Below, in pieces: positions 1-6,920 of a stretch of 17,707 nucleotides of DNA. The notes below the pieces were generated by a model. That model ran no database searches, was not told where the DNA came from, and worked only from the letters and a program-made list of their open reading frames with translations. The position numbers and the translations under genes are program-made. The DNA comes from Clostridia bacterium (lineage in GTDB: Bacteria; Bacillota; Clostridia; Oscillospirales; CAG-272), in the NCBI GenBank assembly GCA_017452565.1, contig JAFTMF010000039.1:1-17707 (forward strand), written 5' to 3'. Within the stretch, counting starts at the first letter, position 1. The number at the start of each line of letters is the position of its first letter.

Positions 1-465
1 GATCGGGCAGGTCTTCCGGATGAGCTGACCTTCACAAAGCGCCTTCCCATCGAACCCGCCTTCGAGCTGGCGCTGGCCGATTATGACAATTTGGGTGAGT
101 TTGCCCCCTGCGGGAAGTTCGAGCACTTCTTCAATATCAATGCGCCCTCTTGCCGTCCCCATTTCTCGGGTAAGATGCGCTACAACTTCCGCTTTGATGC
201 GGTTAAGAAGGGACGTCGGGTATTCTTAGATCTGGGCAGAGTAGGGCAGAACGCGACCCTCGTGCTCAACGGCGTGGATTGCGGCATCCGTATCAGCCGT
301 CCCTATCTCTTCGATATCACCGATGCTATGCAGGACGGCGAAAATATCGCCGAGGTAGTGGTATCCAACACCCTCGCTCAACGGGTGAGAGATCACTTCT
401 CTCACAATCTGCAGCTGTCCCCTTCCGGACTGCTGGGAGAAATGGCCATTCGCTATGCATACTAA
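1..465 (+). CDS. C-terminal part of a glycoside hydrolase (GH106/GH2-like), 5' truncated
   Basis: The frame is open from base 1 to a TAA at 463-465, giving 154 residues with no N-terminus. The last 100 residues look like the galactose-binding-like beta-sandwich at the C-terminus of GH106 alpha-L-rhamnosidases and some GH2 enzymes: LDLGRVGQNATLVLNG, then GIRISRPYLFDITDAMQDGENI, then a VVVSNTLAQR strand and a final PSGLLGE motif. In those enzymes this domain packs against the catalytic barrel; the catalytic residues would lie outside the window. The exact family and substrate cannot be decided from this fragment. A strong terminator follows 15 bases after the stop, so this is the end of its transcription unit. 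Confidence 0.65.
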   Translation, partial: DRAGLPDELTFTKRLPIEPAFELALADYDNLGEFAPCGKFEHFFNINAPSCRPHFSGKMRYNFRFDAVKKGRRVFLDLGRVGQNATLVLNGVDCGIRISRPYLFDITDAMQDGENIAEVVVSNTLAQRVRDHFSHNLQLSPSGLLGEMAIRYAY

Positions 466-479
466 TCGTAAATAAAACC

Positions 480-514
480 AATATCCCGAACACAACCGTG
501 TTCGGGATATTTTC
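480..514 (+). terminator. Rho-independent-like terminator after the glycoside hydrolase
   Basis: A perfect 14-bp stem (480-493 with 498-511) with an AACC loop is followed by a short T-run (TTTTCG). It lies 15 bases after the hydrolase stop and before the next promoter. The U-tract is short, so termination may be partial. The stem is also symmetric on the other strand. Confidence 0.75.
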
Positions 515-553
515 GCAAATAGATACGATTTTACGGAGAATCGGGTGGTAAGG

Positions 554-582
554 TTGACAAAATCCGTCGGATGCGGTATAAT
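554..582 (+). promoter_or_regulatory. Consensus sigma-A promoter of the EamA transporter gene
   Basis: TTGACA at 554-559 and TATAAT at 577-582, separated by exactly 17 bp, match both hexamers at every base. The transporter ATG follows about 44 bases after the -10. This predicts strong constitutive transcription with a short leader. Confidence 0.9.
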
Positions 583-626
583 AGACGGTATCTATCAAAG
601 CGATTTGCAAATGACGAGGAAGTTAT

Positions 627-1508
627 ATGAAACAAACCATCCGGTCACGGCTGCTGCTGATTGCATCTATGACCATTTTCGGCACCATTGGCGTGTTCGT
701 GCGGAATATTCCGGTTTCCTCCGGGGAATTGGCGCTGTACCGTGCCATTTTGGCGGCGGTGATGATTGGAGTGTATTTGCTCTTGACCAAGCAGAAAATC
801 CGCTTCGGGAAGATTCGCAAGGAAATTTTCCTGCTCTTGGCATCGGGTGCGGCGCTGGGCTTTAACTGGATTTTGCTCTTCGAGGCCTACAAGCACACCA
901 CCGTCTCGGTGGCAACGCTGAGCTATTATTTTGCCCCCGTGATTGTCACGGCAGTCTGCCCCATTCTGTTTCGGGAGAAGATGACGGGCAAGCAGATCGT
1001 CTGCTTCGTGCTGTCTACCGTGGGACTTGTGCTGATTATCGGTCCCGGTGGCATAGCCGGGGGAGAGGACGGCATCGGCATTCTGTTCGGCTTGGGTGCG
1101 GCGGTGCTCTACGCCACGGTGGTGCTGCTCAATAAGTTCATTGGGAACGTGGACGGTATTTCCAGAACCTTTTTGCAGTTTCTTTCGACTATTGCGGTGC
1201 TACTCCCCTATGTCCTCTTTACAGACGGCATCACGCTGGGGAAACTGCCTGCAATGGGCTGGGTGAATTTGCTGATCGTAGGTCTGATTCATACGGGACT
1301 TACCTACTGTATGTATTTTTCCTCGCTGAAGGAGCTGTCGGGACAGCAGGCGGCGATCCTCAGCTATATTGATCCGCTGGTGTCGGTTCTGCTATCCGTC
1401 ACTCTGCTGGGGGAGAAGATGACCCCGTGGCAGATGATCGGCGGCGTGATGATTCTGGGATTCACTCTTTGGAACGAGTTGACCCCGCGCTCCGCAAAGG
1501 CCGAGTAG
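627..1508 (+). CDS. EamA-family (DMT superfamily) transporter
   Basis: This 293-residue, highly hydrophobic protein has about ten membrane segments arranged as two repeats, the usual size and layout for EamA drug/metabolite transporters. The repeat signatures are VSVATLSYYFAPVIV...LFREKMT (about residues 93-120) and GQQAAILSYIDPLVSVLLSVTLLGEKMT-like (about 238-266, shown here as key motifs). Family members export amino acids, sugars or drugs through the inner membrane; the substrate cannot be read from sequence. ATG 627 is preceded by a GAGGAAG-type Shine-Dalgarno sequence and by a perfect-consensus promoter. It appears to be a single-gene unit; serS downstream has its own promoters. Confident at family level only. 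Confidence 0.88.
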   Translation: MKQTIRSRLLLIASMTIFGTIGVFVRNIPVSSGELALYRAILAAVMIGVYLLLTKQKIRFGKIRKEIFLLLASGAALGFNWILLFEAYKHTTVSVATLSYYFAPVIVTAVCPILFREKMTGKQIVCFVLSTVGLVLIIGPGGIAGGEDGIGILFGLGAAVLYATVVLLNKFIGNVDGISRTFLQFLSTIAVLLPYVLFTDGITLGKLPAMGWVNLLIVGLIHTGLTYCMYFSSLKELSGQQAAILSYIDPLVSVLLSVTLLGEKMTPWQMIGGVMILGFTLWNELTPRSAKAE

Positions 1509-1563
1509 ATTGCGGAAAACGCCTGAAAATCGGCAAGATTGGTCAGTTTTTTTGAAAAAACTC

Positions 1564-1604
1564 TTGACTTTTTCCTTGTAAAGCGATACAATATAGTCTA
1601 TAAT
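1564..1604 (+). promoter_or_regulatory. Two overlapping promoters for serS
   Basis: Promoter 1 is TTGACT (1564-1569), 17 bp, TACAAT (1587-1592). Promoter 2 is TTGTAA (1576-1581), 17 bp, TATAAT (1599-1604). They are offset by 12 bp and interleaved, so the polymerase could use either but not both at once. The leader to ATG 1653 is only about 40-55 nt, too short for a T-box. Confidence 0.75.
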
Positions 1605-1652
1605 ATAGCTTGTAGAATAATCAGTGAAATATCATCATAGGAGAGAAAAATA

Positions 1653-2936
1653 ATGTTAGATATCAATTACATTATCAATAATGTAGATAAAGTGAAGGCC
1701 AACGTTGAAGCGCGTAATATGGAGTGCGACGTAGACGCTGTGATTGCGGCTTACAACCATCTGAAGAGCCTGCGTCAGGAGTGCGAGAATCTCCGTGCGC
1801 AGATCAATCAGAATCAGAAGTCTATCCGTACTGCAAAGACCGCAGAGGAGAGAGAGGCAATTATCTCCAACGGTCAGGCGCTGAAGAAGCAGCTGCAGGC
1901 AGCAAGCGAAGGTCTGGAACCCGCCGAGACCAATTATACCGAGCTGATGTACACCGTGCCCAATATGATGGCAGAGGATACCCCCATCGGCAAGAACGAC
2001 GAGCTGAACGTAGAAGTGGATCGCTTTATGGAGCCCACTCAGTTCTCCTTCCGGCCTCTGGATCACATCGAGCTGGGCAAGCGCCTGGATCTGATCGACT
2101 TTGAATCCGGTGCAAAAGTTGCAGGTCCTAAGTTCTACTATCTGAAGAACGAGCTGGTTCTTCTGGACCTTGCGATTCAGACTTACTGCTTCAATAAGCT
2201 GATTGCCAAGGGCTTTACTCCCCTGGTTACCCCCGATATGGCAAAGACCGATATTCTCCGCGGCTCCGGCTTCAATCCCCGTGGCGGCGAACGCAATATC
2301 TATAATATCGAAGGCATGGATCTGAATATGATCGCTACCGCGGAGATCACCATCGGCGGTATGCTGGCAGGCAGAAGCTTCAAGGAAGAGGAACTGCCTA
2401 TGAAGTTCTGTGCGCTGAGCCATTGCTTCCGTACCGAGGCAGGCGCTGCAGGCCGTGCGGGCTACGGTCTGTACAGAGTACACCAGTTCACCAAGATCGA
2501 GATGTATCAGTTTACCACCAACGAGGGCGGCGAAGACGCTCTGCAGGAGCTGCTGGCCATCGAGAAGGAGATTTTCAGCGAGCTGAAGATCCCCTACCGT
2601 GTCATCCGCATCTGCTCCGGCGATATGGGCGCTCCCGCATACAAGAAGTACGACATCGAGGCTTGGATGCCCGGTAAGGGTGAGGGCGGCGAATACGGCG
2701 AGGTTACCTCCGTGGGCAACTTCACCAACTATCAGTCCCGCCGTCTGAACATCAAGTACGTGGATAAGGAAGGCAAGAAGCAGTTCATCAACACCCTCAA
2801 CGGTACTGCTTCCGCAACCGGCCGTACTATGCTGGCTATTATGGAAAACTACCAGCAGGAGGACGGCAGCATCCTGATCCCCGATGTACTGGTACCCTAT
2901 ATGGGCGGTATCACCAAGATCAGCAGACAAAAGTAA
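1653..2936 (+). CDS. serS: Seryl-tRNA synthetase (SerRS)
   Basis: This 427-residue class II synthetase charges tRNA-Ser (and tRNA-Sec if present) in the cytoplasm. Residues about 30-100 form the N-terminal coiled-coil arm that holds the tRNA long arm. The catalytic core has the TAE serine-binding motif (near 231), motif 2 beginning FRTEAGAAGR (F259-R260) and GLYRVHQF, and motif 3 with NGTASATGRTMLAIMENYQ around R391. GLYRVHQFTKIEM is closer to the second bacterial/eukaryote-like SerRS form than to the E. coli form with RQHQFDKVE. The length is normal. ATG 1653 has an AGGAGA Shine-Dalgarno sequence at 1639-1644 with good spacing. It is a single-gene unit with its own promoters and terminator; no T-box is seen in front of it. 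Confidence 0.97.
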   Translation: MLDINYIINNVDKVKANVEARNMECDVDAVIAAYNHLKSLRQECENLRAQINQNQKSIRTAKTAEEREAIISNGQALKKQLQAASEGLEPAETNYTELMYTVPNMMAEDTPIGKNDELNVEVDRFMEPTQFSFRPLDHIELGKRLDLIDFESGAKVAGPKFYYLKNELVLLDLAIQTYCFNKLIAKGFTPLVTPDMAKTDILRGSGFNPRGGERNIYNIEGMDLNMIATAEITIGGMLAGRSFKEEELPMKFCALSHCFRTEAGAAGRAGYGLYRVHQFTKIEMYQFTTNEGGEDALQELLAIEKEIFSELKIPYRVIRICSGDMGAPAYKKYDIEAWMPGKGEGGEYGEVTSVGNFTNYQSRRLNIKYVDKEGKKQFINTLNGTASATGRTMLAIMENYQQEDGSILIPDVLVPYMGGITKISRQK

Positions 2937-2993
2937 TCGACTTTGGCAGATACAATTGTTCGGACAATTTAGTTAATCATTTCCCATAAAACG

Positions 2994-3032
2994 AAAAAGG
3001 CTACCGATTCGATTGAATTTGTAGCCTTTTTT
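2994..3032 (+). terminator. Rho-independent terminator of serS
   Basis: An 11-bp stem (2994-3004 with 3021-3031) with A-tract and T-tract arms encloses a 16-nt loop and ends in a run of six T. It lies 58 bases after the serS stop. A small hairpin at 2954-2969 (AATTGT/ACAATT with a TCGG loop) sits in front of it. Confidence 0.9.
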
Positions 3033-3075
3033 GCACCTTTCAGGCGAGTATGATCAATGGGACTATCATTTCTCT

Positions 3076-3124
3076 ATTTGATTTGGAAGATGGTTTGGCC
3101 AAGGTGAAGAATATATGGTATACT
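3076..3124 (+). promoter_or_regulatory. Box A: 17-bp conserved element plus extended -10, promoter of the TIR gene
   Basis: ATTTGATTTGGAAGATG at 3076-3092 is identical to boxes upstream of the solo RyR gene and the S1 gene. It is followed after 26 bp by TGG-TATACT (-10 at 3119-3124), an extended -10. The -35 region is poor (TTGGCC at 3095-3100 with an 18-bp spacer). A conserved block just upstream of a weak -35 is the usual arrangement for an activator site. The TIR gene starts 50 bases downstream. Confidence 0.75.
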
Positions 3125-3173
3125 GATTCTACAAGAATGTTGCATTGAAACTCGTGGAGGTTTATAGGGAACT

Positions 3174-5210
3174 ATGAGAGAACTGTTATTCAAAACCAAA
3201 GGTCAGGAAAAGCCCGATCGGAAGCAAAAAGTATACTTTATGCATCATCCTGACGATTTTGACCAATATTTCGATCGGATTTCAGATGAGATTCTGGCGA
3301 TCAGTGATTGTGCAATTGCATATTACAAATGGGAGGGAGAACGCACCGTTCCCTTGGATCGGACGCGCTATGAAGCAGAGCTGGGAGAAATGCGGCTGTT
3401 TGTGCTGCCTATTACTACCAATCTTCTGACCCGTCCGTGTCAGGCAATGGAATTTGAATTCCGCTTTGCACTGCAGCATAAAATTCCCGTTCTGCCATTG
3501 ATGCAGGAGGAAGGTTTAGCGGAGCTGTTCAACCAAAAATGCGGCGATTTGCAATATTTGGACAAAAATATCCGAGATCGTACGGCTATTGGATATGAAG
3601 AAAAGCTGCGCAATTATCTGGAGTCTGTTTTGCTCAGCGATGAGCTTGCTGATCGGGTACGGGCATCGTTTGCGGCGTACATATTTCTCAGTTATCGCAA
3701 AAAGGACCGTGCGTATGCGCAGACCTTGATGCATCTCATTCATCAGAATGATTTTTGCCGTGACATTGCCATTTGGTATGATGAATTTTTGAATCCCGGC
3801 GAAAATTTCAACGATGCGATTCGGGATGCCATTGATAAAAGCAAGCTGTTTGCACTGGCGGTAACACCGAATCTGCTGGAGGAGGGAAATTACGTTTTAG
3901 AACACGAATATCCCCATGCACTCACGGCAGACAAACCGATTATGGCGGTGGAACTGCAGCCCACCGATCACCGGCAGTGGAAGAGTCAGCTGGGCGCTGA
4001 TGCGCCTGCGTTGATCGGATTGCAGGAGCAGTCCCAGCTGAAGCAGGCGTTGCTGAACTATCTGGAAGATATTGCTAAAAAGCCCCGTATAGATGATCCT
4101 CAGCACACTTTTTTCATTGGTCTTGCGTATCTTAGCGGCATTGACGTGGAACGAAATACCGATCGGGCACTGCAGCTGATTCGAGGTGCAGCCGAAGCAG
4201 GACTGACCGATGCGATGAAAAAGCTGGCGAAAATGTACCACAACGGCGAAGGTGTGGAGCGAGATTATCGAGAGGAGATCGTTTGGCTGGAAAAGCTGGC
4301 AGCGCAAGCCGAAGAACGCTATCGGAAGACCGGTGACTATGAAGACGGTGTGGATTATTTCTATCAGCTGTGGTTATTAGGAGATGCGTGGTTCGATCTG
4401 CGGCAGGTGGAGCGGGCGAGTGCGGTATATCAAGCGCAATGTGAATTGGCAGAAGTGCTTTTCAAGGCAAGAGAAAGTGATTTTGCTTCTCGATATTTGG
4501 CGTATGCCTTCAATAATCTCGGTGATGCTTATTCCTTGAGGAAACAGAAGAGGCCTGCATTGGAAAATTATCGAAAGGCTTTTGCAATTGCAGATCGGCT
4601 GGCTAAAGAAACTACCGATCGGAGTGCGCAAACGCTTCTGGCAAATTGCTATGTGAATCTGGGAGATGCGTACTTTAATGTGTTCCGTTTTGGAAAATCC
4701 AAACAGTGTTATAAGAAATATCTTACCATTCGAAAAGCACTGGCGGAAGAAACCGGTTCGACGCAAGATAGACGGGCGCTGGCAAGAGCGTATGACGAGG
4801 TGGCAGAGTTGAGCGGCTACTCGGCCGTGCGGTATCACGAAATGGCATTGGACATCAGAATAGAGCTGGTAAAGGAGCAAAATACTCTGGATGCTCGATG
4901 GGCTCTTGCGGATAGCTATGCCAAGTTAGGATATTGGCATAAATGGTTATCCAAGCGTGAGACGGCAGAATGGTATTATCGAAGAGCGCTGGAAATCCGG
5001 GAGGAATATGACAGAGAGCGGAATACTGTGCGAGGAAGAACCGCATTAGCAGAGTCTTGCTATGATCTTGGCACATTTATGAAAGACCGCCAATTGGTTG
5101 AGCGTGCTTACTTCATATACTGCGAGCTTTCAGAGCAGTGCCCGGAGGTGTGGTTTTATAGTAAAAGACGGGATTGGGCAGAAAAGAAACTGAACTCGAT
5201 GGATTCATAA
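3174..5210 (+). CDS. Tandem TIR-domain protein with Sel1-like and TPR repeats
   Basis: 678 residues. Residues about 18-150 form a divergent TIR-like domain and 166-300 a clearer one, starting AAYIFLSYRKKDRAYA. The likely active-site glutamates align between the copies: QAMEFEFRFA (E93/E95) and NYVLEHEYPHA (E243/E245). Bacterial TIR domains commonly cleave NAD+ or make cyclic ADP-ribose signals; whether this one does is inference. Residues about 308-380 are Sel1-like repeats (AYLSGIDVERNTDRAL, MYHNGEGVERDY). From about 440 there are four or five TPR-like helix pairs (NNLGDAYSLRKQKRPAL, VNLGDAYFN, AKLGYWHKW), probably for oligomerisation or trigger sensing. ATG 3174 is the first start after an in-frame TAG at 3165; GGAGG at 3156-3160 is 13 bases away, longer than ideal. 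Expressed from box A, separately from the kinase operon. No signal peptide or membrane segment, so cytosolic. Confidence 0.85.
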   Translation: MRELLFKTKGQEKPDRKQKVYFMHHPDDFDQYFDRISDEILAISDCAIAYYKWEGERTVPLDRTRYEAELGEMRLFVLPITTNLLTRPCQAMEFEFRFALQHKIPVLPLMQEEGLAELFNQKCGDLQYLDKNIRDRTAIGYEEKLRNYLESVLLSDELADRVRASFAAYIFLSYRKKDRAYAQTLMHLIHQNDFCRDIAIWYDEFLNPGENFNDAIRDAIDKSKLFALAVTPNLLEEGNYVLEHEYPHALTADKPIMAVELQPTDHRQWKSQLGADAPALIGLQEQSQLKQALLNYLEDIAKKPRIDDPQHTFFIGLAYLSGIDVERNTDRALQLIRGAAEAGLTDAMKKLAKMYHNGEGVERDYREEIVWLEKLAAQAEERYRKTGDYEDGVDYFYQLWLLGDAWFDLRQVERASAVYQAQCELAEVLFKARESDFASRYLAYAFNNLGDAYSLRKQKRPALENYRKAFAIADRLAKETTDRSAQTLLANCYVNLGDAYFNVFRFGKSKQCYKKYLTIRKALAEETGSTQDRRALARAYDEVAELSGYSAVRYHEMALDIRIELVKEQNTLDARWALADSYAKLGYWHKWLSKRETAEWYYRRALEIREEYDRERNTVRGRTALAESCYDLGTFMKDRQLVERAYFIYCELSEQCPEVWFYSKRRDWAEKKLNSMDS

Positions 5211-5228
5211 CGTTATGCCCAACCGATC

Positions 5229-5255
5229 CCCCGACCCTTTTGTGAAGGGTCGGGG
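5229..5255 (+). terminator. GC-rich hairpin after the TIR gene, no T-tract
   Basis: A perfect 11-bp stem (5229-5239 with 5245-5255) with a TTGTG loop lies 18 bases after the TIR stop. It is not followed by a T-run, so it may be an mRNA 3'-end stabiliser or a weak terminator. Confidence 0.5.
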
Positions 5256-5285
5256 CAGTGGATTGCGTCATTATTAGCGAACTGC

Positions 5286-5314
5286 TTGCGAAGAATCAAA
5301 ATTAATGCTATAAT
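5286..5314 (+). promoter_or_regulatory. Extended -10 promoter of the HTH-like/kinase operon
   Basis: TTGCGA at 5286-5291, 17 bp, then TGC-TATAAT (-10 at 5309-5314) gives a good sigma-A promoter with a TG extension. The 17-bp box shared by the TIR, RyR and S1 promoters is absent, so this operon appears to be controlled differently. The likely ATG is 38 bases downstream. Confidence 0.75.
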
Positions 5315-5352
5315 CAATCAAAGATGAATTGGAAAGGATGGATGGAGCACAA

Positions 5353-6147
5353 ATGAATTATATACAGATGAGTCTGGATGAGATTGCAAAAAATATTGCC
5401 AATCAGATTCGGAAAAACAAGCGCTTGACGGCAGTTACCGGTCAATCTTCGGGGTGTTTACAGGAATACATCGTGGAAGCCTATCGGGAAATGCATCCGG
5501 AGGAGTGCCGGGATTGGCCCGAGAAAGCTACTTATGATCAATTGAAGATAATTGGCCAGTGGTATCAGACTACTTATGCCAGGGACAGTGCTCAGAAATC
5601 TAAGAATGCGCATGGGAGGCATCGGGAAGTCGGAGTAAATACGGACGAGGCAGACTACCTCTTTGACTATCCTTATGATGAGAATCAATTTAATATTTAC
5701 GTGATCGATTCCCGGCATCCGACAGCCATCTTTTTGCAGCATATGGCGGTGGCATTCAAGCTGACGTCCGGCGATCTGGACGATTTGTTGGTGGACTACG
5801 GTTATCTTCCTCTGCACGTGCGGAATCTCCATCATTTGGTGATCTGTGCTGTATTAGACAGTTGCGATCGGGAGGATGGCGATTACAGCCATTTTCAGAG
5901 AATTAAGGAATGGTATTACGATACTATCCGTGTGGTGTATTCCGATTCCGATCAACCTATGCAAACGATTGCCGAGGATGCACCGGAGTATCTATCCACC
6001 GTTGGATTTCAAGCTGCGTTTTTTGAAAAAGAGCAACTGAGCAAGGAGCAATTCATTGAATTTGTTGCCTCCAATAAGCAACAGTTTTACCGCAGGCACA
6101 GTGCTCTTTTACGGGAGCACAAGCGCTTGGCAGGCGTTTTGGGCTAG
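5353..6147 (+). CDS. Hypothetical protein with an HTH-like helical segment, first gene of the kinase operon
   Basis: Not recognised with certainty. I prefer ATG 5353 (264 residues) because GGAG at 5344-5347 is well spaced; TTG 5329 and ATG 5338 are possible longer starts but have their GGAAAGG too close or absent. Residues about 125-175 (FLQHMAVAFKLTSGDLDDLL, then GYLPLHVRNLHHLVICAVL) resemble the helical module of clostridial HTH-like proteins that read LGLSLEETNELLRLAG-x-PLYPRN-R-DAII. Residues 1-110 are charged and helical without a recognised motif. No membrane segment. The gene ends in TAG 6145-6147, and the next coding stretch continues in the same frame (see the following gene). It probably serves as partner or regulator of the downstream kinase protein, by position only. 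Confidence 0.6.
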   Translation: MNYIQMSLDEIAKNIANQIRKNKRLTAVTGQSSGCLQEYIVEAYREMHPEECRDWPEKATYDQLKIIGQWYQTTYARDSAQKSKNAHGRHREVGVNTDEADYLFDYPYDENQFNIYVIDSRHPTAIFLQHMAVAFKLTSGDLDDLLVDYGYLPLHVRNLHHLVICAVLDSCDREDGDYSHFQRIKEWYYDTIRVVYSDSDQPMQTIAEDAPEYLSTVGFQAAFFEKEQLSKEQFIEFVASNKQQFYRRHSALLREHKRLAGVLG

Positions 6148-6204
6148 CTGTTTGAAAGCAGACCCAAGGGCTATTATTGGCCGGAGGAGTGGCATTGGGG
6201 TGGT

Positions 6205-6906
6205 GTGGCTGATCAGACCCATGGCTACAGCTTTGAATGTTTCATAGAGAATTTTTGCAAGAATATGCCCCAGAAGCGATACAAAGATAATCTGATCAAT
6301 TTCATCCACGGTAACGGCAAAACAGCGGCAACGAAGAATCATCATCCTACACGGGAATGTATGATCCTGCTTTGGCTGTTTGCCGAAATGTATCGCGGAC
6401 ATTCTAAGATTGATTGCCCGGTGAAGTATATTTCGAACAACCAATTAGAGGCGTGGTCGTCGAAAGCCTCTGAAAAGAAAGTAACGCGGGGCGGCACTTT
6501 GGTTGAATGTAAATGGTTTGATATTCATCGGTATCTGTTCGGTCAGCAGCAATGCATCGCAAGCAAGAGCAAGGATATTCAGACGATGATTAACAAATCT
6601 TTGGAACAATATGGCTGGCGTCCTTTGAACGTGCGATCTCAATTCGACTGTGTGGTCTTGCAATTTTTGAAATTTGATATCATCCGATATACCTCCGGTC
6701 AAGTAGACGCGATATATTCACCGAATCTCAACGGGCCGAACTATCAAGTGACCGGAATCGATTTCAGCAATGCCGAAGAGATACTGCCCGCACGTTTGGT
6801 GCTTCTGTTTGCGCTGGCTGAGCGGATCTTTGCAGAACTGAACTTGCCGTCCGATGGCGAAGAGGTAGTATATCCTATGCCTTGCGATTTATACGAGCAA
6901 TTATAA
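6205..6906 (+). CDS. Hypothetical protein in frame with the preceding gene, second gene of the kinase operon
   Basis: Not recognised. 233 residues from GTG 6205, soluble, with helical segments (GYSFECFIENFCKNMPQKRY; ECMILLWLFAEMYRG) and several Lys/Arg and aromatic residues. The start is uncertain: GGAGGAG at 6183-6189 is 15 bases before GTG 6205, farther than usual, and no closer in-frame start exists. The frame is open back to TAG 6145-6147 of the preceding gene, so the two could form one protein of about 517 residues interrupted by an amber codon. The stop TAA at 6904-6906 overlaps the Shine-Dalgarno sequence of the kinase gene, so the two are probably translated in a coupled way. No catalytic motif seen. 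Confidence 0.55.
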   Translation: MADQTHGYSFECFIENFCKNMPQKRYKDNLINFIHGNGKTAATKNHHPTRECMILLWLFAEMYRGHSKIDCPVKYISNNQLEAWSSKASEKKVTRGGTLVECKWFDIHRYLFGQQQCIASKSKDIQTMINKSLEQYGWRPLNVRSQFDCVVLQFLKFDIIRYTSGQVDAIYSPNLNGPNYQVTGIDFSNAEEILPARLVLLFALAERIFAELNLPSDGEEVVYPMPCDLYEQL

Positions 6907-6920
6907 AGGAGTGTTTGAAT

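Noticed and set aside
1541..1563. Terminator between the EamA gene and serS
   Set aside because: AGTTTTTTTGAAAAAACT is an A/T-only stem with almost no loop and it overlaps the serS -35 region; too weak to call.
1656..2930. 424-codon minus-strand open frame opposite serS
   Set aside because: Same reason: a mirror of the codon usage of serS, with no ribosome binding site or recognisable domain.
3076..3107. ECF-sigma -35 (GGAAG) inside the box with its own -10
   Set aside because: No conserved hexamer lies 15-18 bp after GGAAG in all copies, whereas the extended -10 at 43-44 bp is present in all six.
5323..5345. Seventh copy of the 17-bp box (GAATTGGAAAGGATGG)
   Set aside because: It has an extra base and mismatches and lies downstream of the -10, overlapping the ribosome binding region; probably Shine-Dalgarno sequence.
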